From Acidobacteriota bacterium (GTDB taxonomy: Bacteria; Acidobacteriota; Holophagae; Acanthopleuribacterales; Acanthopleuribacteraceae), in contig PDUC01000042.1 in assembly GCA_002747255.1 (NCBI GenBank), positions 1 through 64,000 on the forward strand: DNA of 64,000 nt. The letters run 5' to 3'. The stretch's first letter is position 1. Each line of letters starts with the position of its first letter. Shown in pieces: positions 35,554 to 45,244 of the stretch. The notes beneath the pieces are model-generated. The model made no database searches and was not told where the DNA came from. It saw only the letters and a program-made list of their open reading frames with translations. Position numbers and translations under genes: made by a program.

Positions 35554-37032
35554 ATGGTTCATTTTGAGCGGGCAACACCCCATTTTATAGAAAAGGTTCA
35601 AGATATCATTGAACTGTTAAAGCCCAAACTGCATACTGTTTCCGATGGGGACCTGAAAATAAACGGCTTTGAGGTCGACAGTCGGAAAATAAAGCCCGGC
35701 CAGGTGTTTATCGCTATTCCAGGGGCTCGCGTCGATGGTCACAGTTTTGTCGTTCGTGCGCTTGAGAAAGGGGCTTCTGCCTGTTTAATCTCCAGAAAAA
35801 TAAACGGCGAAATTCCACCCGGCTGTATTTGGGTGCAAGATACTGTCATCGCACTTGATTACCTCGCGGCTGCACACCGTCGAAGTTTGAATGTAAAGCT
35901 GATTGCCATTACCGGAAGTGTAGGCAAGACAACTACCAAGGAATTGCTGTACAATTTGCTTGCGCCACATTTCTATACCAAAAAGTCCGAAGGCAATTTC
36001 AACTCAACGATCGGATTACCTATGCAAATACTTCGTCTGGAACGTTCCGATGAAGTCATGATTGCAGAGATGGGCATGAGCTATCCAGGTGAGATTCGCA
36101 CCTTGATGCGGATTGCTTCACCGGATATTGCGCTGTGGACATCTGTCAAACGGGCTCACCTGGCTAACTTCGATTCCATAGAAGACATAGCCAGGGCAAA
36201 AGCTGAAATGGTTGAAGAACTGGGTCAGGATAAAACACTGATCTACAATGCGGATGATCCACTGGTAACCAAACATGCTATGACTTTTGGGGGACGTAAA
36301 GTGTCCTATGGGTTTATGAGTCCTGTTGCAGACGTTTGCGGACAGATTTCGGCATTTGCCGATTGGGAGGGCACCAATTTCAAAGTCGATTACTCGGACG
36401 GTCAAGAGGGCAATTATTTTTTGTCGGCTCCTGGCAAATACAATATATACAATGCTTTGGCGTGTTGTTCTGTTGCCTGGTTCTTGTCCTTGAAGCAAAT
36501 GGATTTCTCGGCATCCTTTAAAAGAGGCGTTTCTATAGCTGGAAGATCACAACTGCAGATCTACGATGGGGATGTTTTTCTGGTTGATGATTCCTACAAT
36601 GCCAGTCCTTTTGCGCTGGCTCAGGTTATCAGGTGTTTCTGTGGTCTTTCAGAGAAGAACTACCGCTGGATAGTGGTAGGTGACATGTTGGAACAAGGTA
36701 GACACGAAGTGGGTATTCATCGGGTGTTGGGTCATGAGCTGGCCAACGCGGATTTTGATCGGGTGACATTTGTCGGTGATCTTGTGAGACACTCCTATGA
36801 TACATTCAGACAATTCAGCGATGGAAATGCCCAAGTTGAACACTTTGGTGATGTTCAGGCTGCCCGGCAGATAACAGATGCTCCCATTCCCGAGCATTCA
36901 AGAATCTGGATAAAAGGCAGCAGGGCTATTGGGCTGGAGCACATTGCACAGGCATTTACAGCCAGGCTGGAAAACAGGGATGAATCGTTCGATACCAGTC
37001 CATTCAGCTTACATGGAGGAACGGATTCATGA
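35554..37032 (+). CDS. murF: UDP-MurNAc-tripeptide--D-Ala-D-Ala ligase MurF
   Basis: The product has 492 residues and is a Mur ligase. It has the N-terminal fold with FEVDSRKIKPGQVFIAIPG, the ATP loop ITGSVGKTTTKE (G121 to T128), EMGMSYPGEI (the MurF-specific EMG motif), YNADDPL, and in the C-terminal domain VFLVDDSYNASPFAL (DSYNANP-like, MurF signature). The EMGM and DDSYNA motifs separate it from MurE. It adds D-Ala-D-Ala to the stem peptide. ATAGGAGGG precedes the ATG. It overlaps murD by 4 bases. In most clusters mraY lies between murF and murD; it does not here. Confidence 0.96.
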   Translation: MVHFERATPHFIEKVQDIIELLKPKLHTVSDGDLKINGFEVDSRKIKPGQVFIAIPGARVDGHSFVVRALEKGASACLISRKINGEIPPGCIWVQDTVIALDYLAAAHRRSLNVKLIAITGSVGKTTTKELLYNLLAPHFYTKKSEGNFNSTIGLPMQILRLERSDEVMIAEMGMSYPGEIRTLMRIASPDIALWTSVKRAHLANFDSIEDIARAKAEMVEELGQDKTLIYNADDPLVTKHAMTFGGRKVSYGFMSPVADVCGQISAFADWEGTNFKVDYSDGQEGNYFLSAPGKYNIYNALACCSVAWFLSLKQMDFSASFKRGVSIAGRSQLQIYDGDVFLVDDSYNASPFALAQVIRCFCGLSEKNYRWIVVGDMLEQGRHEVGIHRVLGHELANADFDRVTFVGDLVRHSYDTFRQFSDGNAQVEHFGDVQAARQITDAPIPEHSRIWIKGSRAIGLEHIAQAFTARLENRDESFDTSPFSLHGGTDS

Positions 37033-38300
37033 GTACACTGATCGTTGGCTATGGCAGGAGCGGTAAGGCAGTGGCGGACTATCTTTCAGCCGCGAACAGG
37101 CCATTTGAAGTCTTTGATGAGGGCCAGGTGGGTGATACGGATTTAAAGGTCCACTCGATTTTAGATTCCATCAGGTGGTCTTCTATAGAGCGAGTTGTTG
37201 TTTCGCCCGGTATTGCAAGTGATCATCAACTGCTGAAAAAAGCAGAGTCTCTTGGCAAAGAAATCATCTCCGAAATTGAGTTTGCCTATCAGAACTGCGA
37301 TGGTCCTGTGGTGGCGGTTACCGGCTCCAATGGTAAGTCCAGTACGGTTACCATGCTGGAGAGCATCTTCAAGGCAGCTGGCCGCGATGTTCAACTCTGT
37401 GGGAATATTGGGAAACCCTTCACCAGAGCGGTCATTGAAAATTCAAAAGCAATTTTTGTCGTTGAAATATCGTCTTTTCAACTTGAAACGGTCAGTACAT
37501 TCAAGCCCAGAGTGGCTTTGTTGTTAAATGTCACTCCCGATCATCTTGACAGACATGGCTCTTTTGAAGCTTACGAACAAGCCAAGTTAAAGCTCTTTCG
37601 CAACCAGGAAAAAGGCGATACGGCACTCGTTCCAACGGGATATTTGAGAAAAGTTCCGGGGAAAGCTCGTGTCCTGGAAGTACCGGGTGATGCCGGAAGA
37701 ATAGAGAACTCATGTGTGTTTTTGGGCACTGCTGAGTTGAGCCGTATAGACAATCCGATTCTCCGGTCCCCTCATCAAAGGTTAAACAGTCTTTTTGCGG
37801 CTCTGGCTGCTCTGGAAATGGGCGTGTCTATTGATCGCATTCAAAGCGGACTGAATGCTTTCCCCGGCTTGAAGCACCGCATGGAAGTGGTTGGTCAATT
37901 TCAGGGAGTTACCTGGATCAATGATTCAAAAGCGACCAACACCGATTCGACACAAGTCGCTCTTAAAGCCATGACTACACCCTACATTTTAATTTTGGGT
38001 GGAAAAAACAAGGATGCGGATTTCTCTGTCCTTGATTTTTCAAATGGCGAACCCGAAAAACTCATTCTGTACGGTCAGGCCGCTGATGAAATTGGCGAGG
38101 CGCTGAGGTCCATGAAGCCGGAAATTCATCGCGACTTCAAAGAGGCCGTTCTAAAGGCTTGGAGTGATTCCAGTCCGGGGCAAGTGATCCTGCTATCACC
38201 CGGCTGCGCTTCTTTTGACCAGTTTGGAAATTTTGAATTAAGAGGAGAGGCTTTCAGGGATCTCTTTAAGGAAGTGTCCAGCGGAGGTTTGTCTGTATGA
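37029..38300 (+). CDS. murD: UDP-MurNAc-L-Ala--D-Glu ligase MurD
   Basis: The product has 423 residues. MurD adds D-Glu to UDP-MurNAc-L-Ala. A Rossmann-like N-terminal domain (STLIVGYGRSGKAVADYL) precedes the ATP loop AVTGSNGKSS (G99 to S104), ISSFQLETV, NVTPDHLDRHGSFEAY, LKHRMEVVG, WINDSKATNTDST and LILGGKNKDADF. All MurD signatures are present and the length is slightly short of the usual 440. The start overlaps the murF stop (ATGA), and the end overlaps ftsW in the same way, so the three are translationally coupled. Confidence 0.97.
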   Translation: MSTLIVGYGRSGKAVADYLSAANRPFEVFDEGQVGDTDLKVHSILDSIRWSSIERVVVSPGIASDHQLLKKAESLGKEIISEIEFAYQNCDGPVVAVTGSNGKSSTVTMLESIFKAAGRDVQLCGNIGKPFTRAVIENSKAIFVVEISSFQLETVSTFKPRVALLLNVTPDHLDRHGSFEAYEQAKLKLFRNQEKGDTALVPTGYLRKVPGKARVLEVPGDAGRIENSCVFLGTAELSRIDNPILRSPHQRLNSLFAALAALEMGVSIDRIQSGLNAFPGLKHRMEVVGQFQGVTWINDSKATNTDSTQVALKAMTTPYILILGGKNKDADFSVLDFSNGEPEKLILYGQAADEIGEALRSMKPEIHRDFKEAVLKAWSDSSPGQVILLSPGCASFDQFGNFELRGEAFRDLFKEVSSGGLSV

Positions 38301-39376
38301 AGGCCAAGCGCATAGACTATATCTTGCTGTTTCCCATTCTGGTTCTGTTTGGAATCGGTCTGATCATGGTCTATTCTGCTTCCCCTGTCATCGGCGGCAA
38401 GGCAGTTCAGGTTTTTCAAAAACAGCTTATTGCAGGTAGTCTGGGGCTGTTGCTCATGACTGTCGCAACCAAAATTCCCTACAATGTCTATCGTCAAAAA
38501 ATGATCTGGTACCCTATGTACATTCTGGCTGTAGCCCTGCTTATTGCCGTTCTTTTTCAGAGACCCTTAAACGGGGCAACGCGCTGGTTTGTCTTTCCCT
38601 TTTTCACCCTCCAACCGCTTTACTTTGCCATGTTCGTTGTGGTTACGTTTGTTTCAGCCCATGTTTCAAGAGACATGACAAGCGTCGAGGCCTGGAAAAA
38701 GGCGCTTGTGCAAATTGCCCTGCATGTCGGCTTTATTTTACTCCTGCTGGGGAGTCAGCCTGATTTCGGGAACCTCATGATTCTGGCCGGCATTACAGGG
38801 ATCTTGCTTTTCCTCGCCAATATTCCCATGCGCCTTGTTATAGTGGGCGTTTTCTCTGTATTGATTTTTGCGACAGCGTTTATCTCCCTTTCCGGCTACC
38901 GAAGAAGCCGTGTGCTTAGTTATCTTTATGAAGAGAGTTATCAAACCCGTGAGGCAGCAAAAGCAATTGCATCCGGCGGGCTTTTAGGTGCAGGTATAGG
39001 ACAGGGTAAGAGAAGGTTGGGATACCTGCCGGAAGCTAATTCTGATTTTATTTTTTCCGCTCTTGCGGAAGATATGGGTTTTTTTGGTACCTTTGTGGTG
39101 CTCAGTATGTATCTCTTTATCTTTGGACGCGGACTGATTGTTCTCAGCGCAGTGCCATGCAAGTTTGCCCGGCTTCTGGGTTCGGGTATCCTGTTTCTCA
39201 TTGTTGCGCAAGCAATTGTCAATATATCTGTTAACCTGACGTTACTACCCAACAAAGGTCTGCCTTTACCCTTCATCAGTGCTGGAGGATCCGCACTCAT
39301 TTTTACCCTTGCCAGCTATGGTGTTCTCCTGAATATCAGTCGATATCGCCAACTTGAAAACACCATTGAAGCTTAG
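38297..39376 (+). CDS. ftsW: Lipid II polymerase FtsW
   Basis: The product has 359 residues with about ten membrane helices and belongs to the SEDS family. Diagnostic segments are GLIMVYSASPV, FQKQLIAGSLGLL, GATRWFVFPFFTLQPLYFAM, LLGSQPDFGN (with the conserved Asp), AIASGGLLGAGIGQGKRR, LPEANSDFIFSALAEDMGF and LPLPFISAGGSALIFTL. It polymerises septal glycan chains as the partner of FtsI. The overlap with murD (ATGA) is 4 bases. murG, normally directly after ftsW, is absent; murC follows after 15 bases. RodA is a paralogue, but the dcw location supports FtsW. Confidence 0.96.
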   Translation: MKAKRIDYILLFPILVLFGIGLIMVYSASPVIGGKAVQVFQKQLIAGSLGLLLMTVATKIPYNVYRQKMIWYPMYILAVALLIAVLFQRPLNGATRWFVFPFFTLQPLYFAMFVVVTFVSAHVSRDMTSVEAWKKALVQIALHVGFILLLLGSQPDFGNLMILAGITGILLFLANIPMRLVIVGVFSVLIFATAFISLSGYRRSRVLSYLYEESYQTREAAKAIASGGLLGAGIGQGKRRLGYLPEANSDFIFSALAEDMGFFGTFVVLSMYLFIFGRGLIVLSAVPCKFARLLGSGILFLIVAQAIVNISVNLTLLPNKGLPLPFISAGGSALIFTLASYGVLLNISRYRQLENTIEA

Positions 39377-39391
39377 TATCGGAGTCTTTCT

Positions 39392-40783
39392 ATGTTTCCT
39401 CACATTCAAACCATTCATTTTATCGGCATTGGCGGCATAGGTATGTCCGGGATTGCTGAGATCCTGCTCAGTTTGGGTTACGGTGTATCGGGATCCGATT
39501 TGGCAGACAATGCAACCACAGCAAGGCTTGTGGATTTGGGAGCTAAGGTATTCAAAGGCCACCGGCCCGATCAGGTTGGTGATGCGGACGTCGTTGTCAC
39601 CTCGACCGCAATCAAAGCCGATAATCCCGAAGTCATTGCCGCGCGGTATCGCAATATTCCCATTATTCCGCGAGCAGAAATGCTGGCAGAACTCATGCGT
39701 ATGAAACACGGCATAGCAGTGGCCGGGGCTCACGGTAAAACCAGCACAACCAGTATGCTGGCCCATATTCTCTGCGATACCGACTTGGATCCAACGGTGG
39801 TCATTGGTGGAAGATTGAATAAGTTCAATTCCAATGCCAAGCTCGGTAAAGGGGATTACATGCTTGTGGAAGCCGATGAGTCGGATGGAAGCTTCATGAA
39901 ACTCAACCCTACAATCAGCATCGTTACTAATTTGGACGAAGAACACTTAGATCACTATAAGGGCGGAATGCAGGAAATCGAGCAAACATTCCTGGCCTTT
40001 ATGAATAAAGTCCCCTTTTATGGTCTGGTGGTTTTGTGTTCGGATGACGAGCGCCTGAAAGCCCTGATCCCTGGGATTTCAAGGCGAGTTGTAACTTATG
40101 GCTTATATGGTGACGCCGATTTAACAGCAGCGAATATTCGTCATCAAGGCTTTGGTATGACCTTTGACTTGATGGTTAGAGGTAAGGCAATCGCTCCTGT
40201 GTCAATTCGCGTTCCCGGCATTCACAATGTTCTCAATTCTCTGGCGGCCATCGCCGTGGCACTTGAATTCAATGTCCCCATTGATTCAATTGTCAAGTCC
40301 ATTACCAAGTTTACCGGAGCAGATCGGCGTTTCCATCAAATTGGAACTTGCCGAGAGCGCTTTTTCGTCGATGACTATGCCCATCACCCCACAGAAATCA
40401 AAGCGACACTTGAAGCCGCAAAGCAGGCTTACCCGGGCGGGTTGGTCGCAGTTTTTCAACCTCACCGCTATTCGCGCTTCTCGGCTTCCTGGGAGAAGCT
40501 GCTTCACGCTTTTGACTGTGCTGATCACGTCGTTGTGGTTCCTGTCTATGAAGCCGGTGAAACACCTGTTCCCAACATTCACAGTTCGCGCTTTGCCGAA
40601 GAGCTTCGTGAGAAACACGCGTCTGTCTCCTACCTGGATGACCTCAAAACCATTGACCGGCATCTGGAAAAAGTGAGCAGTCAGGGTGAAATGATCCTGG
40701 CCCTTGGTGCCGGCAGTATCAGTAAAACGATCAGGGACGTGCATGAGAAATGGCGTCGCGAAGATGAGCTGAACAATCGCTAA
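39392..40783 (+). CDS. murC: UDP-MurNAc--L-alanine ligase MurC
   Basis: The product has 463 residues. MurC joins L-Ala to UDP-MurNAc, the first stem-peptide step. Motifs include HFIGIGGIGMSGIAEILL (the MurC N-terminal signature), the ATP loop GAHGKTSTTS (112-121), EADESDGSF, TNLDEEHLDHY, GIHNVLNSLAAIAVA, FVDDYAHHPTEIKATL and FQPHRYSR. It takes UDP-MurNAc made by MurA/MurB, which are not in the window, or by the MurU-AmgK fusion at 4049. GGAG lies a few bases before the ATG. It closes the first part of the cluster, and a 227-base gap with a promoter follows. Confidence 0.97.
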   Translation: MFPHIQTIHFIGIGGIGMSGIAEILLSLGYGVSGSDLADNATTARLVDLGAKVFKGHRPDQVGDADVVVTSTAIKADNPEVIAARYRNIPIIPRAEMLAELMRMKHGIAVAGAHGKTSTTSMLAHILCDTDLDPTVVIGGRLNKFNSNAKLGKGDYMLVEADESDGSFMKLNPTISIVTNLDEEHLDHYKGGMQEIEQTFLAFMNKVPFYGLVVLCSDDERLKALIPGISRRVVTYGLYGDADLTAANIRHQGFGMTFDLMVRGKAIAPVSIRVPGIHNVLNSLAAIAVALEFNVPIDSIVKSITKFTGADRRFHQIGTCRERFFVDDYAHHPTEIKATLEAAKQAYPGGLVAVFQPHRYSRFSASWEKLLHAFDCADHVVVVPVYEAGETPVPNIHSSRFAEELREKHASVSYLDDLKTIDRHLEKVSSQGEMILALGAGSISKTIRDVHEKWRREDELNNR

Positions 40784-40908
40784 CCTCCGAAGCAATGCAG
40801 TTGATCCTCTCCGTGAATACCAGCAGGAGTTCAAGCAGTCAAGTTGAACTAAGAACTTCAATAAGGGTTTTCAGATGATATTAGACACAAAATATTCCGT
40901 TTTTATTA

Positions 40909-40936
40909 TTAACACCCCATTATCTTGTGGTAGTAT
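40909..40936 (+). promoter_or_regulatory. Candidate promoter of ftsQAZ
   Basis: TTAACA (40909-40914, 5 of 6) and TAGTAT (40931-40936, 4 of 6) are 16 bases apart in the 227-base gap between murC and ftsQ. This would give the three late division genes their own transcript with a leader of about 65 bases. Confidence 0.4.
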
Positions 40937-41010
40937 AGGTCAAATCGGCGTCCCATTTGCACGACAGGATAATGCATGTTCACAGTTCGGGCATTCAGGG
41001 AGGAGAATAA

Positions 41011-41775
41011 ATGGCGACGAGGCATAAGCGCAAAATCAGACCTGGAATTAAAATTGCGGGTTTTTTCCTGCTTTATGCCCTATTAATGAGTGCAGTGAGT
41101 TATGGTGTATTTTGCGGCTACCGTTTTTTACACAGAAGTCCTTATTTCAACATCAAGCATGTTGAATTTGAAGGGGCTTCTAAGAGAACAGAACCCGCTC
41201 TGCAGGCTGTATTCAAGGAAGTGAAGGGTAAGAATTTGTTGACTCTCAACATGAATGACTATCAGAATCGCGCATTGGCTCATCATTGGGTTTCTGATGT
41301 GACCTTGTTTCGGGAGTTACCCGATACGTTGAGAGTGCATCTTAAAGAAAAAGACCCGGTGGGAATGTGCCGTCTGAGAGACGGTGTTCACCTATACGAC
41401 AGAGAAGGAACGCTGATCGACAATGTAGCAAATGCGCCGATGATGACTGAGCAGCCCATTCTATGCGGTATCAGAGAGGATTGTCTTCAAGATGACTTGC
41501 TGTTTGGATTGAACTTTTTAACCGAATTGAAGGATGAGAACCTTGTTTTCTGGAGTAAAGTTGAAGAGGTTGATATTCACGATCGCGAAAATATAGTAGC
41601 TTATTCGTCTGCTATTCACGCACCGATCTTTTTGGGACATGCTCCCATTCCAGGTAACTTATCCCGATTTCTTTCTATTGTCGATTACATCAACCAGAAC
41701 TACTCCGAGTTGGAATACATTGAACTCGGAGTTCCGCAACAGGTGGTCATCATGCCCAGAGGGGGGAGCTGGTAA
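41011..41775 (+). CDS. ftsQ: Cell division protein FtsQ (POTRA domain)
   Basis: The product has 254 residues with a basic N-terminus (MATRHKRKIRPGIKI), one membrane helix (FFLLYALLMSAVSYGVFCGY), then the POTRA domain starting SPYFNIKHVEFEGASKRTE and a beta domain with WVSDVTLFRELPDTLRVHLKEKDPVGMCRL. This is the classic FtsQ/DivIB layout. The protein links FtsL/FtsB with the rest of the divisome. GGGAGGAG before the ATG fixes the start. murB and ddl, which often stand before ftsQ, are missing. Its stop overlaps ftsA by one base (TAATG). Confidence 0.93.
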   Translation: MATRHKRKIRPGIKIAGFFLLYALLMSAVSYGVFCGYRFLHRSPYFNIKHVEFEGASKRTEPALQAVFKEVKGKNLLTLNMNDYQNRALAHHWVSDVTLFRELPDTLRVHLKEKDPVGMCRLRDGVHLYDREGTLIDNVANAPMMTEQPILCGIREDCLQDDLLFGLNFLTELKDENLVFWSKVEEVDIHDRENIVAYSSAIHAPIFLGHAPIPGNLSRFLSIVDYINQNYSELEYIELGVPQQVVIMPRGGSW

Positions 41776-43007
41776 TGGCTGGAACAGATAACAAAGTCTT
41801 TGTAGGCATGGAGATAGGCACAAGCCAGGTTTGTGTGGCTGTTGGTGTTGAGAAGAATGGCGAGCTTGAGGTGACCGGTGCTGCCAATGAACCTTCCCGT
41901 GGCATGAGAAACGGTGTTGTGGTCTCGTTGGACAAGGCGGTGGAGTGTGTTGTCGAAGCCATTGATGCGGTCAGGGTAATGTCCGGGATTGATGTGAATA
42001 AAGTTTATCTGGCTATTTCCGGGGAACATATTCACGGAGAAAACAGCAGAGGAGTCATTGGAGTATCATCCTCTTCCAATGAAATTGAACGCGAACATGT
42101 CGCTCGTGTTATCAGCAAGGCAACGCCCTCAGGTCTGCCGCCCGAGTTTGAAATCATTCACGTGTTTCCCCAGGAGTTCAGAGTCGACAGGCAAGATGGC
42201 ATTGTCGATCCCATTGGAATGATTGGCGATCGCCTCGAGCTGGATGCGCACATTGTTCGCGGGTCCAAGAACACCATTGCCAATGTGGTCAAATGTGTGC
42301 AAAAAGCTGGACTCAAGGTTGAAGGTAAGGTTCTCACTCAAATGGCAGATGCTCATGCTGTCCTGAGAGAAGATGAAAAGAAAAACGGTGTGGTTCTCCT
42401 CGATATCGGGGAGCAGATGACAACAATGGGAATTTTTGACCGGGGCAGTCTCTGGCACACGAAGATTTTCTCCATTGGTGGGGGCCATTTCACCAAAGAC
42501 CTCGGCTATGTTCTCAATATCTCCAGTGATGATGCCGAGATGATTAAAAAACGACACGGGTGTGTTTTAGGAAACTTCATCGACGAAGATGAGATGATTG
42601 AAATGGCCTTAAAAAGCGGCGGAGCTCCTCATATGATTCCACATCAGCTCATCGTCGAGACATTTAAACCGCGCGCTGAACAGCTTTTTAGAGATGTTTT
42701 GAAAGAAGTTCGTCAGGCCGGTTATGAAAAGAACATTGAAGCAGGAATCGTGCTGACAGGCGGGGGTTCCCTGCTCTCAGGCATGGTTGAAATGGCAGAA
42801 CTCATATTCAGAAAACCTTCCCGGATAGGTAAGCCCATTGGAATCAGGGGGCTGACGGATATGGTATCCTCTCCCGTTTATTCAACGGCCATTGGAGTAT
42901 TGAAGTATGCCTGGATGGAAGACGCGCAATCTGCGGATTCACCACAAAGAGGTTTAAAAAAATGGTTGGACTCCCTGAAAAAGGTGTTTTTCCAAGGATA
43001 TGTATAA
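41775..43007 (+). CDS. ftsA: Cell division protein FtsA
   Basis: The product has 410 residues and is an actin-like ATPase: FVGMEIGTSQVCVAVGVE (phosphate 1), VVLLDIGEQMTTMGIF (phosphate 2), GIVLTGGGSLLSGMVE (adenosine motif). The SHS2/1C insert lies around SGIDVNKVYLAISGEHIHG. The C-terminus GLKKWLDSLKKVFFQGYV is the amphipathic membrane-targeting helix. FtsA tethers FtsZ to the membrane. One residue differs from many relatives: the second phosphate motif has DIGEQMT rather than DIGGGTT. It is translationally coupled to ftsQ, and ftsZ begins 30 bases downstream. Confidence 0.96.
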   Translation: MAGTDNKVFVGMEIGTSQVCVAVGVEKNGELEVTGAANEPSRGMRNGVVVSLDKAVECVVEAIDAVRVMSGIDVNKVYLAISGEHIHGENSRGVIGVSSSSNEIEREHVARVISKATPSGLPPEFEIIHVFPQEFRVDRQDGIVDPIGMIGDRLELDAHIVRGSKNTIANVVKCVQKAGLKVEGKVLTQMADAHAVLREDEKKNGVVLLDIGEQMTTMGIFDRGSLWHTKIFSIGGGHFTKDLGYVLNISSDDAEMIKKRHGCVLGNFIDEDEMIEMALKSGGAPHMIPHQLIVETFKPRAEQLFRDVLKEVRQAGYEKNIEAGIVLTGGGSLLSGMVEMAELIFRKPSRIGKPIGIRGLTDMVSSPVYSTAIGVLKYAWMEDAQSADSPQRGLKKWLDSLKKVFFQGYV

Positions 43008-43037
43008 GGATTAAAAAGTAAGATTAGGAGACGAGAA

Positions 43038-44468
43038 ATGACAGCAAATCATTCAGAGCAAAGCCCTAGATTTCAATTTGATGAGGAATCTAATTTTCGT
43101 GCAGGTGCTAATATTAAAGTCGTCGGAATCGGCGGTGGCGGTGGTAATGCCGTTAACAGAATGATCGATGCCGGTATCACCGGAGTTGAATTTTTGGTGG
43201 CGAATACGGATATCCAGGCGTTGTCTCGTTCCAGTGCCTCTCACAAGATTCAAATAGGTGCCAAAATCACTAAGGGTCTTGGAGCAGGAGCTCAACCTGA
43301 CATTGGTCGTCAAGCTGCCATTGAAGATACCAATCAAATAATTGAGTGTCTGGGTGAAGCGGATATGGTTTTCATCACGGCTGGTCTAGGCGGCGGTACA
43401 GGTACGGGCGCGGCTCCTGTCATTGCTTCACTCGCCAAGGAAGCGGGGGCTCTGGTTGTGGGTGTTGTGACGACTCCTTTTAAATTTGAAGGCAGAAAGC
43501 GCCGCAGGTATGCGGAAGAGGGTTTGAGAAATCTCAAGGGTTGTGTGGATACGGTCATTACTATTTCCAATGAGAAACTGCGAGACACCGTTGCGGAGAA
43601 AACGCCCATAACAGAAGCCTTTTCTCTTGCAGATGACGTGTTATTGAATGCCGTAGAGGGAATCAGTAACCTTATCAATAAGCCGGGATTTATCAATCTT
43701 GACTTTGCGGATGTAAGAACCATTATGGCTGAAAAAGGTGTCGCCATCATGGGTTGTGGAACGGCATCCGGAGAGAATCGCGGTATTATGGCTGCACAAC
43801 AGGCTATTTCTTCGCCGCTTCTGGAGGATGCATCCATTAACGGTGCACGTGCTGTGCTTTTCAACATTGTGGGTGGTCCAGACATGACCATGGATGAAAT
43901 CGATGAAGCCGCAGAACTCATTCAAGAAGCTTGCGACGAGGATGCGGAAATCATTTTTGGAACCGTTCTTGATGAAAAACTGACTGGTAGTATTTCGATT
44001 ACAGTGATTGCAACCGACTTTCCGACTCGTTCGGGACAACTTGCCCAGGATGGCCTGGAATCTACGTCCACTGTGGCAACGTTCCCCACACACATGCGTT
44101 CCAGTGCTTCACCCATGGTCGACCAGCCTTCTTCTCAGCCGGGTGAGCACCATCCCCATGCGAGGTCTTTGGAACAAAATAAGCCAAAACAGCAACATGC
44201 CAATAGATGGCGAACACCTGACAAAATTTCAAGTGAAACAGTGACGCGTCATCAGCCCGACAGGCTTGATTTGCATGCTTATCAGAAACAGGTACGGAAA
44301 CTCAACTTCCACTCGTCAGCCGGGTCAAATAGCGCTACTCCAGAGGATTACGAATACGTAGATGTGTCGGTGATGCCTAAAAACAATGGTGAAATGCCAA
44401 ATGACGATATCAACGTACCCGCTTACTTGAAAAAACTGAGAGAAAAATACGATAACCTCAGGAAGTAG
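43038..44468 (+). CDS. ftsZ: Cell division protein FtsZ
   Basis: The product has 476 residues and is a tubulin-like GTPase that forms the Z-ring. The GTP site has [16 protein letters not shown] (28-43), VANTDIQAL, the tubulin signature [14 protein letters not shown] (115-128) and the T7 loop [11 protein letters not shown]. The globular part ends near residue 340. A variable linker of about 110 residues (Pro, Gln, His-rich) leads to the conserved C-terminal peptide [17 protein letters not shown], similar to the DIPAFLRR tail that binds FtsA. The linker is longer than in E. coli. TAGGAGACGAG precedes the ATG. A GTG start for aat follows the stop by one base. Confidence 0.98.
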   Translation: MTANHSEQSPRFQFDEESNFRAGANIKVVGIGGGGGNAVNRMIDAGITGVEFLVANTDIQALSRSSASHKIQIGAKITKGLGAGAQPDIGRQAAIEDTNQIIECLGEADMVFITAGLGGGTGTGAAPVIASLAKEAGALVVGVVTTPFKFEGRKRRRYAEEGLRNLKGCVDTVITISNEKLRDTVAEKTPITEAFSLADDVLLNAVEGISNLINKPGFINLDFADVRTIMAEKGVAIMGCGTASGENRGIMAAQQAISSPLLEDASINGARAVLFNIVGGPDMTMDEIDEAAELIQEACDEDAEIIFGTVLDEKLTGSISITVIATDFPTRSGQLAQDGLESTSTVATFPTHMRSSASPMVDQPSSQPGEHHPHARSLEQNKPKQQHANRWRTPDKISSETVTRHQPDRLDLHAYQKQVRKLNFHSSAGSNSATPEDYEYVDVSVMPKNNGEMPNDDINVPAYLKKLREKYDNLRK

Positions 44469-44469
44469 G

Positions 44470-45177
44470 GTGTCTGTATTTAGAATTGGCAAAGAACTGG
44501 TTTTCCCCTCCCCGGACCTGGCTGATGAAGATGGTTTGCTGGGAATTGGAGGGGATCTATCTCCCATGAGGTTGTTGTCTGCTTATCAAAGTGGCATTTT
44601 CCCCTGGTTTAACGACGATTCTCCTATATTGTGGTGGTCACCCGACCCTCGATTTGTGCTCTTTCCCAGAGAACTGAAAGTGCGCAGAAGCCTTGCCAAA
44701 ATAATCCGATCGAAGCGTTTTCGCGTTACATTTGATACCGCTTTCAAGGATGTTATCTGGCAGTGTTCCAGAGTGCCCAGACCCGGACAGGAGGGAACAT
44801 GGATTACAGATGAGATGCGGACTGCTTACACGGCGTTGCATCAAATGGGGTGGGCTCATTCCTGTGAAGTTTGGATCGGACATCAACTGGTCGGAGGTTT
44901 GTACGGTGTGTGCATGGGCTCTTTCTTTTTCGGAGAGAGTATGTTCCACAAAGAGTCAAACGCTTCGCAAGTGGCTCTGGTTGCCCTCTGCGATCGACTG
45001 AAAAAAGCCACCCTGATCGATTGCCAGATTGAGACCTCTCATTTCAGGCGAATGGGAGCCCGTTTCATAGCAAGGAGCCGGTTTTTATCACTTTTATCCG
45101 AACATCTTTTGGATCCTGTTGTTTGGGATCCATCTCAATCGTCAGAATGGAACCCTGTCTATAAAACGTGTGAATAA
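44470..45177 (+). CDS. aat: Leucyl/phenylalanyl-tRNA--protein transferase
   Basis: The product has 235 residues. Aat attaches Leu or Phe to proteins with N-terminal Arg or Lys, marking them for ClpAP (N-degron pathway). Motifs are FPSPDLADEDGLLGIGGDLS, AYQSGIFPWFNDDSPILWWS, PDPRFVLFP, WITDEMRTAYTALHQMGWAHSCEVW split over two strands, LVGGLYGVCMGSFFFGESMF and IDCQIETSHFRRMGARFI. The start is GTG, with AGGAAG inside the ftsZ stop region, so translation may be coupled. Position at the end of a dcw cluster is unusual but harmless. Confidence 0.95.
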   Translation: MSVFRIGKELVFPSPDLADEDGLLGIGGDLSPMRLLSAYQSGIFPWFNDDSPILWWSPDPRFVLFPRELKVRRSLAKIIRSKRFRVTFDTAFKDVIWQCSRVPRPGQEGTWITDEMRTAYTALHQMGWAHSCEVWIGHQLVGGLYGVCMGSFFFGESMFHKESNASQVALVALCDRLKKATLIDCQIETSHFRRMGARFIARSRFLSLLSEHLLDPVVWDPSQSSEWNPVYKTCE

Positions 45178-45244
45178 TCACCATAGCGGGATATCAGCTG
45201 TTCAATCACTGTATTTTGTATAGGATCATTTCAAAGGAGATACT

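Noticed and set aside
43334-43921. Minus-strand frame of 195 codons inside ftsZ
   Set aside because: It is Ser/Ala-rich shadow reading of a certain gene.
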